From: Leptospira bourretii
Lineage (GTDB): Bacteria > Spirochaetota > Leptospiria > Leptospirales > Leptospiraceae
DNA length: 64,000 nucleotides
Assembly: GCF_004770145.1 (NCBI RefSeq)
Contig: NZ_RQFW01000003.1
Span: 13,418 to 77,417, forward strand
Reading direction: 5' to 3'
Shown here one piece after another: positions 41,470-48,765 of the stretch. The position numbers and the translations under genes are program-made. Positions within the stretch are counted from its first letter, which is position 1. The number at the start of each line of letters is the position of its first letter. Under the pieces are notes generated by a model. The model searched no databases and was not told where the DNA came from. It saw only the letters and a program-made list of their open reading frames with translations.

Positions 41470-42299
41470 TTCTCATTTAATGTTTTTAATGCCAAAGGTA
41501 ACCTTGGTCCAAAACCTAATAAAAGGAGATCATCTACAACGATTAGATTCTTTTCTTTTCCTGCTCTTGTAAATTCCATTCCGTTAATTTCCCAAATTGC
41601 TTTTTCCCCACCAAAACCTTGTGCCGATTTTTCTGGCATAAGAATGATGTCTGGATTTGCTTTTGCAAGAGCTTCACTTGTGAGAGGTTTGTATTCAGAA
41701 AATTCATGGATAACATTTGTCGCACCAGAGAGCTGAATCATCGAATGCGCAGCAGTTCCTGTTCCTGAAATAAAAATAGAACTCGGATTTCTTGAATAAA
41801 TAAAGAGAACCTTTGCTTTTGTTTTATTAATTTTTAATTTCTGAATTTGGCCTTTAATGTTTTTGGCTAAAACGTCTGCTTCTTTTTCTTTTCCGAAAAG
41901 TTTTCCGATTTCTAACACACGTTTGGCTGGAGTTTCCAAAGTAAATTCATCAGGGAAAAGGTGAAGAGGGAGACCTGCATCTTTTAGATTTTGAATTGTT
42001 GTGGGAGGGCCTGCTGATTCCAAACCAATGATTTGAGTTGGTTTTAAGTTTAAAATTCCTTCTGTAGTTAATGTCCGTTGGTATCCGACACTGGGAAGGG
42101 AAGTGGCTTGTTTGGGAAAGTAGGAGGTAGTGTCGACGGCTACTAACTGACTTTCTAATTTCAGTGCGTAAATAATTTCAGTCACTGTCCCGTTGACAGA
42201 GATGATGCGATGGTTTGTCTCTGCAAACAGAGGGAAGGTGAAAAGAGAAAGGGATAAAACAAGAATTCCCTTTGCGATGGTTGTTTGGAATTGATTCAT
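41451..42299 (-). CDS. hmuT: Periplasmic heme-binding protein HmuT
   Basis: From the ATG at 42299 the 282-residue protein has a signal peptide (GILVLSLSLFTFPLFAET). The mature part has the substrate-binding pattern HRIISVNGTVTEIIYALKLE, LVAVDTTSYFPKQATSLPSV and GYQRTLTTEGILNLKPTQII, typical of HmuT/TroA-like binding proteins with a single helical backbone. It delivers heme to HmuUV. An upstream ATG at 42326 would lengthen the signal by nine residues. A Fur-box-like site with a TATATT -10 lies upstream. Confidence 0.9.
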   Translation of the reverse strand: MNQFQTTIAKGILVLSLSLFTFPLFAETNHRIISVNGTVTEIIYALKLESQLVAVDTTSYFPKQATSLPSVGYQRTLTTEGILNLKPTQIIGLESAGPPTTIQNLKDAGLPLHLFPDEFTLETPAKRVLEIGKLFGKEKEADVLAKNIKGQIQKLKINKTKAKVLFIYSRNPSSIFISGTGTAAHSMIQLSGATNVIHEFSEYKPLTSEALAKANPDIILMPEKSAQGFGGEKAIWEINGMEFTRAGKEKNLIVVDDLLLLGFGPRLPLALKTLNEKWKQME

Positions 42300-42341
42300 G
42301 GGCCCAGGATTGGAGGGAAGATCCATCTGTCAATCATAAAC

Positions 42342-42359
42342 GAGAATGAGACTCAATAT
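42342..42359 (-). promoter_or_regulatory. Fur-box-like site at the hmuT promoter
   Basis: GAGAATGAGACTCAATAT matches the Fur consensus GATAATGATAATCATTAT at 14 of 18 positions. On the minus strand it overlaps the -10 TATATT (42355-42360), which has TTGCCC 16 bases upstream. Iron-bound Fur there would block hmuTUVS. The call is by eye. Confidence 0.6.
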
Positions 42360-42392
42360 AAGAATTGACAAGAATCGGGCAAAAAAGAATTT

Positions 42393-42410
42393 GAGAATCA
42401 GAATCAATTA
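42393..42410 (+). promoter_or_regulatory. Second Fur-box-like site, before the rightward lipoprotein gene
   Basis: GAGAATCAGAATCAATTA resembles the Fur consensus, with about 12 of 17 matches. It lies downstream of a -35-like TTGACA (42365-42370) and upstream of the ATG at 42428, so it would control the lipoprotein/HmuY-like/receptor genes. Confidence 0.45.
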
Positions 42411-42427
42411 AAAACGGGAGAGCACCT

Positions 42428-43150
42428 ATGAACAAGCTCAAAAAATTCCTAACTTTAACCTTGGCTTCTTGCCTTGCTTTGACCTTCATTTCCTGCGAAC
42501 AGGAAGAGAATGCTGATAATAATACTACCTTTTTGGGACTCTTAACAGTTTCACAAGCAATGGCAGATGCGACAAAACGCTGCGAGACTGTAATCGATGG
42601 TACTTACACTTCTGGCACTTATGCTGCTTTGTGTACGCCGACGGCAGGGCAGGGACGTTTCTTTCGTATCGAAGGAATGAAGGCTTTAGGAGAGAATGGG
42701 TATTTTTATTTGTTTCTCGGTTATTCAGCAGCACCAACAAGTGCAACACCTGCAGCAACAGGCCAGTACTCATTTGTTGCAGGGAAGTCGGTATCAAGTC
42801 CAAATCCCTATGTTTGGTTTCGAAATTTAGAATATGGAAACTACCAAGGTGGACAGGCGGCGAGTGGTGCAAATCCAACTAACTTCAGTTTTTCGACAGA
42901 TCAAGAGCTATGTGTGAGTTTCTCTGGAACTACAACAGCACCCACAACTTACCTTTGGGTAACTGGTGTCAGTGGTGCAAACTGTAAACTAACAAATACA
43001 CTTCAGAAAGAAAATGCGGTGATAAATTATTCTGCATGGCCTTCTTCTGGGAACGTGATTCCCGCTGGAACCCAAGCATACTTCCGTTTCTCAAATGTTA
43101 CATTGTTAACTGGAGCTAAAATTGTTGTTTCTTCGGAAAGCATCCTATAA
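42428..43150 (+). CDS. Lipoprotein of the heme-uptake locus
   Basis: The 240-residue protein has a strong lipoprotein signal (LTLASCLALTFISCEQE). The mature part is beta-rich and Ser/Thr/Gly/Ala-rich, with four Cys (RCETVIDG, AALCTPTAG, ELCVSFSG, NCKLTNT). I recognise no family. It lies first after the Fur-like region and before an HmuY-like lipoprotein and the TonB receptor, so a role as an outer-membrane heme- or hemoprotein-binding partner is likely by position. Its C-terminus (YFRFSNVTLLTGAKIVVSSE) resembles no catalytic domain. Confidence 0.7.
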   Translation: MNKLKKFLTLTLASCLALTFISCEQEENADNNTTFLGLLTVSQAMADATKRCETVIDGTYTSGTYAALCTPTAGQGRFFRIEGMKALGENGYFYLFLGYSAAPTSATPAATGQYSFVAGKSVSSPNPYVWFRNLEYGNYQGGQAASGANPTNFSFSTDQELCVSFSGTTTAPTTYLWVTGVSGANCKLTNTLQKENAVINYSAWPSSGNVIPAGTQAYFRFSNVTLLTGAKIVVSSESIL

Positions 43151-43162
43151 CGAAAAGAACCG

Positions 43163-43185
43163 GTTGCCGAACAAAATTCGGCAAC
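43163..43185. other. Intergenic hairpin in the heme operon
   Basis: GTTGCCGAA, loop CAAAA, TTCGGCAAC forms a perfect 9-bp stem 12 bases after the lipoprotein stop. No T-tract follows (the next bases are TAACAAAAAG), so it is not a clear terminator. It may stabilise the upstream message or set the ratio of lipoprotein to downstream HmuY-like protein. Confidence 0.6.
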
Positions 43186-43204
43186 TAACAAAAAGTGAGT
43201 TTTT

Positions 43205-43894
43205 ATGAATCAAATAATACAATTGGTGAAACGAATTACGGTTTTTGGGTACTTCGTCTTTTTTAATATTTTTTTAATAAATTGTTCGATGAAACCAAAG
43301 GCAGAAGATGATTCTGCTGCTCTTTTGTTTCTTCTTACAGGCGGGAATTCTAACAACTCGTCCTGTAGTATTCCGGCAAACGCTGTGAATACTACAGGAT
43401 CTTACAGTACTATTGTGAATGCATCTTCAGCATGTGCCTGGGTATATGTTAGCTTAAAGTCAGAGGGAGTGCTTGTTGATTCTTCTGCACAATGGGACCT
43501 TGCTTTCAAAAGATATAATATAGAAACCAATAGTGGCACAAGTGGCTCAGGAAGTGGGGGAGCTTGTGATTCAGGATCAACAAATTTTTCCGCTACATTT
43601 AATGGTTCTGAATGTACGGCAGTGGTAGATGTAAAGTTATCCTCTGCTGGAGGAGGCCCTGTGTCTGCTTCTTCGGAAAGTATTAACCCGGTTATGGCTG
43701 CACCACTTGATTTAACTCCAATGCCTGCAGGTTATGGCACTTGGTATACCTATGCAGATACAATTTTGACAGCAAAATCAAAAGTATATATCGTTACAGG
43801 TAGTGAAGGTTCTAAATATGCAATACAAATGTTGGATTATTATAGTGTAGCTGGCACCTCTGGGTATCCAAAATTTCGTTGGAAGAAGTTATGA
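43205..43894 (+). CDS. HmuY-like heme-binding lipoprotein
   Basis: The 229-residue protein has a lipobox (FFNIFLINCSMK). The C-terminal 150 residues fit the HmuY domain: WVYVSLKSEGVLVDSSAQWD, LAFKRYNIETNSGTSGSGSG and the terminal VYIVTGSEGSKYAIQMLDYY. HmuY proteins bind heme on the outer surface and pass it to a TonB receptor; here that receptor gene begins about 30 bases downstream. Which residues bind heme cannot be told. The call is supported by both pattern and context. Confidence 0.75.
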   Translation: MNQIIQLVKRITVFGYFVFFNIFLINCSMKPKAEDDSAALLFLLTGGNSNNSSCSIPANAVNTTGSYSTIVNASSACAWVYVSLKSEGVLVDSSAQWDLAFKRYNIETNSGTSGSGSGGACDSGSTNFSATFNGSECTAVVDVKLSSAGGGPVSASSESINPVMAAPLDLTPMPAGYGTWYTYADTILTAKSKVYIVTGSEGSKYAIQMLDYYSVAGTSGYPKFRWKKL

Positions 43895-43924
43895 TCCTTT
43901 TTTGCGAATTGGTGTTTGGTGCTG

Positions 43925-46414
43925 ATGATGTCTCAATTTATCTGTAATCAAAAGTCCAACAAAAGAGATTTCGTGTGTTTTTGTTGGATAGCTCTTTTAC
44001 TTATGATCGTGCAGTTTGATTTATTCTCACAAACGGTTACACCCAAGGAAGGTGCAGAGAATCCTGGGCCTGCAATCAACAAGGAGACCACCAAACAACA
44101 AAAACATGAAGAGTCTGGGGTCCAGCCAAATGAGGTGAACGGGGATCGATCAAATATAATCACTGTCACTGGGACGAGGCGTAGGAATTTGCTTAAAGAT
44201 TCGACGATCACGACAGAAGTGATTACTCGAAAAGATATTGATGCGATGGGAGCAAGAGATTTATCTCAAACTTTGGGGAATGTTCCTGGAATTGAAGTGA
44301 GACCAGCACAAACGGGTGAAAGGGGACAAACTGTTCGATTGCAAGGGTTATCTGCGCAAAACGTATTGATACTGGTGGATGGACAAAGAACAACCGGAAG
44401 GTTTAGTGGCTCAATTGATTTAACAAGATTTAAAGCAGAGGACATCGAACGAATTGAAATTGTAAAAGGTGCGTCTTCTGCCATATATGGATCCGATGCG
44501 ATTGCTGGTGTCATTAATATCATCACTAAGGAAGCACAAGATCCATTGTACGCAGAGTTTCGAACTTTAGGTGGATCTGGCAGTGAAAAATACTATGGCC
44601 CGTATACGGAATTTCGAAATTATGCGTCTGTTGGTGCAAAAACTGACAAACTATCAACCTTGATCACAGTGGGTTGGCATAAAGGGGAAGGATATGATTT
44701 AACACCTGATGCTACTCCGGGACCAAGGAACGGTCGTTATGCCTCACTAGCCCCAGGTTACAATCCGTATCCTGCAAATACGTCTATTGTTAATTCCTAT
44801 TTATTTGCTACAAGATTACCTGGTTATACTCCTCCTCTTGAATCTACATCTGGCAGTGCCTTTAATGATATGAACCTATCGAATAAAACTGTTTATCATG
44901 CAACGGATAACTTAACTTTGACAGGTCAGTTTTATTATCGACATTTAGACCAGTCGGCGGTGGATGCATCACCACCTCGAACTGTATATGATCGCAGAAA
45001 TAGAACTCATGATTTTATGGGTGCATTTAATGTAGATTGGGTTGCAAACAAAAAGATAAATGTAAATCTTAATGCTAACTATTCTAGGTTTCAGGATTTA
45101 TATACAACGGACCAAAGAAAAGCGGACGATTTAGATTCACAACAAAGGACAGACAATGCAGTCACTGAGTTCCGATCAAGAGTGGATTATAAAATTTCTG
45201 AAAATCATGTGACTTCAGTGGGAGCAGAGAACCTACAAGATCAAATTTCATCTGCTCGGATTGCACCAGATTGTCGAAGAACTTATCCTAATGTTTGTTA
45301 TGAAGATTTTAATCCAGAGTTAACCAAAGGCCAAACAATCAATGGGAATGCCTATCGTTTCCGAAATGCATTTTATGTACAAGACGAATGGCGAGTTTCG
45401 GACAAACCAAGAATTCAAATTGTTCCTGGAGTTCGTTATGATCATGATTCAATTTATGGTGGGGAATGGCTTCCTAAACTTGCAGTTCGCTACGATGTCA
45501 CGGATCAGTTTCGATTTAGAGCAGCTAATGGACTTGGATATAGAGCACCAAGTTTCCAAGATTTATATTTTAATTTTTTAAATCCTGGAGTAGGGTATCG
45601 AGTTGTTGGGAGTTCAAATTTAAAGCCAGAACTTTCGAGAAGTTATAATTTTGGTTGGGAGTGGGATATCACAAAAAGGATTTGGTATAGCTCCAATTTG
45701 TTTCATAACAACGTAGACAATTTAATTGGATTTAGAACCAATCCGGTAAGAGATTCTTCTGGTCTGATGGTTTACCAAACATCAAATTATCAAAAGGCAA
45801 CAACACAAGGAATTGAGTCTTCTCTCAACATCAGAATTTCCGAAATAGTTACCACAAGTGTCGGTTACACCTATACGAATACAAAAGATGAACTAACAAA
45901 TCTTCCACTTGAAGGCAGAGGCCCACATCGTTGGAACTTTAGTGTTCGATTGGATGAAAAATCAAGTGGATTGTCTTTGTCTGTATTTGCTGTAGTATTC
46001 GGAAAACAACCATACTATTGTGTAAAAAATCCTTTCTGGTGTAATCCTGATCTTCCATCCAACTTTGATGGATTGGAGGCGTTGTTAAATAACCAAGCAC
46101 AAACTAACATAACAAATTCGCTCAGTGCACTTCCTGCTGCTGTATCGGATTATTGTTCGGAAAATAATTTGTCTTATTGCACAACAAATCCAACTTATGG
46201 ATACCGAATGGTGAACCCTCATACAAATTTAAACTTACGTTTGTCTCAAAGATTTTTTGGACACTTTCAATGGTTTGTAGGTGTTGATAATGCATTGGAT
46301 GCTTGGGATTTACAGTACAATCCGCAAAGGCCTCGTTTTTATTATTTTGGATTGGATGGCAAATTTGCTTTTAGCGAAGTGAAAATGACTCCGGTAGAAC
46401 CCCAAGTGAATTAA
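43925..46414 (+). CDS. TonB-dependent heme receptor
   Basis: The product (about 829 residues) has a signal segment, a plug domain (about 70-200: TEVITRKDIDAMGARDLSQT, VPGIEVRPAQTGERGQTVRL, GASSAIYGSDAIAGVINIIT) and a 22-strand-type barrel. A FRAP/NPNL-like stretch of heme receptors is visible (NGLGYRAPSFQDLYF followed by SSNLKPELSRSYNFGWEW), but I see no His between these motifs. It ends with FSEVKMTPVEPQ. The start is uncertain; ATG at 43925 or 43928. With HmuY-like and HmuTUVS it completes outer-to-inner membrane heme import. Confidence 0.9.
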   Translation: MMSQFICNQKSNKRDFVCFCWIALLLMIVQFDLFSQTVTPKEGAENPGPAINKETTKQQKHEESGVQPNEVNGDRSNIITVTGTRRRNLLKDSTITTEVITRKDIDAMGARDLSQTLGNVPGIEVRPAQTGERGQTVRLQGLSAQNVLILVDGQRTTGRFSGSIDLTRFKAEDIERIEIVKGASSAIYGSDAIAGVINIITKEAQDPLYAEFRTLGGSGSEKYYGPYTEFRNYASVGAKTDKLSTLITVGWHKGEGYDLTPDATPGPRNGRYASLAPGYNPYPANTSIVNSYLFATRLPGYTPPLESTSGSAFNDMNLSNKTVYHATDNLTLTGQFYYRHLDQSAVDASPPRTVYDRRNRTHDFMGAFNVDWVANKKINVNLNANYSRFQDLYTTDQRKADDLDSQQRTDNAVTEFRSRVDYKISENHVTSVGAENLQDQISSARIAPDCRRTYPNVCYEDFNPELTKGQTINGNAYRFRNAFYVQDEWRVSDKPRIQIVPGVRYDHDSIYGGEWLPKLAVRYDVTDQFRFRAANGLGYRAPSFQDLYFNFLNPGVGYRVVGSSNLKPELSRSYNFGWEWDITKRIWYSSNLFHNNVDNLIGFRTNPVRDSSGLMVYQTSNYQKATTQGIESSLNIRISEIVTTSVGYTYTNTKDELTNLPLEGRGPHRWNFSVRLDEKSSGLSLSVFAVVFGKQPYYCVKNPFWCNPDLPSNFDGLEALLNNQAQTNITNSLSALPAAVSDYCSENNLSYCTTNPTYGYRMVNPHTNLNLRLSQRFFGHFQWFVGVDNALDAWDLQYNPQRPRFYYFGLDGKFAFSEVKMTPVEPQVN

Positions 46415-46456
46415 AAAATCCTTTCAATCTTTTCTTGGTTCCCGCAAGAATTCAGT

Positions 46457-46972
46457 ATGCAAACAATCTATCTTGCGGGACCCGAAGTTTTTTTACCAAA
46501 TGCTTTGGAGGTTCTTGCAAATGCAAAAAAACTTTGTGAGAGATTTGGATTTGATGCTCTCACTCCTTTCGATGGTGAAGTGACAGATCAAGTCAAACTT
46601 GCCAAAGCTAATCAGATTTTTAAAGAAAATATTTTACTGATTCAAAAATCGGATCTTGTAATCGCCAATTGTAATCCATTTCGAGGCGCCTGTGTTGATG
46701 ATGGAACTGCTTTCGAAATTGGATACGCATATGGAAAAGGGAAACGGGTTTTTGGTTATCTAAAGGATAATCGAAGTTTACCGGAAATCGTAATGTCCAA
46801 AATTTCAACCAATCAACATGATTCTGGTTATGCGATCGACCAAGACGGATATTTGCTAAATGAAGACTTTGGTAACAGCATAAACTTAATGTTAGAATTC
46901 TCTATCTTAGATTCAGGCGGAAGTTTGGTTCTTGGAAATTTGGAGACTGTGTTGAAATTAATCAAACTTTAG
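46457..46972 (+). CDS. Nucleoside 2-deoxyribosyltransferase
   Basis: The 171-residue protein has the family pattern: YLAGPEVFLPNALEVLANAK at the start, then DLVIANCNPFRGACVDDGTA / FEIGYAYGKGKRVFGYLKDN, where the Glu of GTAFEIGYA is the expected nucleophile. It moves 2-deoxyribose between bases in nucleotide salvage, or hydrolyses deoxynucleotides. Length fits. The 3' end overlaps recD by four bases on the opposite strand. Confidence 0.88.
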   Translation: MQTIYLAGPEVFLPNALEVLANAKKLCERFGFDALTPFDGEVTDQVKLAKANQIFKENILLIQKSDLVIANCNPFRGACVDDGTAFEIGYAYGKGKRVFGYLKDNRSLPEIVMSKISTNQHDSGYAIDQDGYLLNEDFGNSINLMLEFSILDSGGSLVLGNLETVLKLIKL

Positions 46973-48765
46973 GTTAAAGTAAAACCTGCGTTTCGTTTTC
47001 GAAATGTTTCTAAACCTAAGTTCCAAGTAGAATGATCTCCCATTAGGATTACTTTCTTTTTTGCTCTGGTTATTGCAGTGTATAAAATTCTTCGGTTGAG
47101 GATCGGAATTTCATTTAGATCTTCTGATTGGTAAGAGGAAATGGGTGGCAAGTAGAGTAGGATGGTATTGTATTCTGAACCTTGGCTTTTATGAATAGTC
47201 AGGAAAAAAGCAGGCTCATGTTCAGGTAGAGTGTCCAAAGCAAAAGAATACAGACGATTTTCAATGGGGAAAACCGCCCTTAATTCAGAATCAATTTTTA
47301 ATACGAGTCCAATGTCTCCATTAAAAAGTTTTCGGATCTGATCATTTCTTTTGATGATGATTGGCATTCCTTCGAAGTAAAATGATTTTGCTAAGTGGCG
47401 GTATTCGATCTTTTGTGAATTAGAATGGAAGGAGGTTAAATGTTTTTTTGCTAAATCAAGGATTCGGTTGTGAATCGATTCGATCCCAAAAAAACCGTTC
47501 CTTAAAATTGTCAAACACCGATATTCCGATATTAGTCCATCTAAGATTTCCTTGTTTTGTTTTAAGGTTAAATCTTCTTTTTTCCAATCTAAGGCAGTGG
47601 ACTTGACGGCTGTCTGTAAAAAGAAGTCTGTCCATAAAAAATGGATGAGGTCATTTTGTTTCCAATCTTTAAATGAAACGTCGTCTTCTTTGTTCGATTT
47701 TTCTTTTTGTAACCAAATAAAATCTGCTTCATCTGCGATTTGGTTGTATTCTAATACATCTGGGTTTGGAAAATTTTCTTTTCTGTCAGGATGATCAAAT
47801 GAATTTTTTACCAATTCTGCAAATTGACTGAACTTGGAAGTGTTAGATGATCTATGATTTGTCTTTAATTCTGATACAAATTTTCCTTGTTTTTTGAATT
47901 CAATCAGAAGGTCTGATAATACTTCCCCTTGTCCTACTGAAGGCAATTGGTTTGGATCACCTAATAAAATTAATTTGGTTGTTTCCCCGATTGATTGTAG
48001 AAGTAAATTCATTACTTCTATGTCCACCATAGAAGTTTCATCCATAATGATTAAATCGTAGGGTAAGTATCTTTTTTCTCCGTAATATGGTTTGGTGATA
48101 TTGGGGAAGATTTTTAATAAGTTATGGATAGTTTGCCCTCGAAGCGAAGAAACAAGTTCTTTTGTATTTGGGAAAAAACTTAAATTTTTTTGAATGGATT
48201 CGGTAAGCCTTTGTGCGGCTCGCCCCGTGGGTGCTACAAGTGCTATTCGCTTCGGATTTGGTAGGCTCTTAATTTCATCCAACACCTTTAAGATGAAGGA
48301 AACTACAGTTGTTTTTCCTGTCCCTGGTCCACCTGCAACAATTCGAAAAGAAGAAGTGGCTGATTCAATTACAGCTTGTTTTTGTTCTCTTGCGAGTGGA
48401 TTTTGAAAGTTCGTTTCTAAATGAGAGATGATGGATTCAATTTCTGTTGTTTTTTTTTGTGCTTTTATTTCCTCATTTGATAGGTTTGAAACTAAGGCGT
48501 TAATATTTTTTTCAAATTGTCTTTTTTCTTTATATGTTTTTTGAAAGAATAACCTAGACTCTTTTCCAATCGATTCTAAATAAAAAGGAAATCTATTTTC
48601 GAAATTTGTTATGGATTTTTGGTCTGTAATCGAAAGAAAAAGATCTCCATTTTGTGTTGCTTCGATTAAGTTTGATATTAGTTCTGTATGTTCATCTGAG
48701 AGGTGAGGAAAACAATGGATGATCTCTTTCGCCATTTCCAAATAAGAAGAGTCAGTTTGTTTCAT
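46969..48765 (-). CDS. recD: RecD, exonuclease V alpha subunit
   Basis: The 598-residue SF1B helicase matches RecD (E. coli 608). The N-terminal part (1-120) is helical. Walker A is GGPGTGKTT (about 146-154), motif II is IMDETSMVDIEVM (about 243), and then LLGDPNQLPSVGQGEVLSDL. The C-terminal motif TIHKSQGSEYNTILL and AITRAKKKVILMG are typical. It is the 5'-to-3' motor of RecBCD. It overlaps recB by four bases and converges with the deoxyribosyltransferase gene. Confidence 0.94.
   Translation of the reverse strand: MKQTDSSYLEMAKEIIHCFPHLSDEHTELISNLIEATQNGDLFLSITDQKSITNFENRFPFYLESIGKESRLFFQKTYKEKRQFEKNINALVSNLSNEEIKAQKKTTEIESIISHLETNFQNPLAREQKQAVIESATSSFRIVAGGPGTGKTTVVSFILKVLDEIKSLPNPKRIALVAPTGRAAQRLTESIQKNLSFFPNTKELVSSLRGQTIHNLLKIFPNITKPYYGEKRYLPYDLIIMDETSMVDIEVMNLLLQSIGETTKLILLGDPNQLPSVGQGEVLSDLLIEFKKQGKFVSELKTNHRSSNTSKFSQFAELVKNSFDHPDRKENFPNPDVLEYNQIADEADFIWLQKEKSNKEDDVSFKDWKQNDLIHFLWTDFFLQTAVKSTALDWKKEDLTLKQNKEILDGLISEYRCLTILRNGFFGIESIHNRILDLAKKHLTSFHSNSQKIEYRHLAKSFYFEGMPIIIKRNDQIRKLFNGDIGLVLKIDSELRAVFPIENRLYSFALDTLPEHEPAFFLTIHKSQGSEYNTILLYLPPISSYQSEDLNEIPILNRRILYTAITRAKKKVILMGDHSTWNLGLETFRKRNAGFTLT

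Noticed and set aside
42633..42646. GTACGCCGACGGCA, resembling the parS-like core.
   Set aside because: Only the first half matches and it lies inside a lipoprotein coding frame; it is not palindromic.
43948..44211. 87-codon minus-strand frame at the start of the TonB receptor gene.
   Set aside because: It is antisense to the signal and plug region of the receptor, whose motifs are clear.
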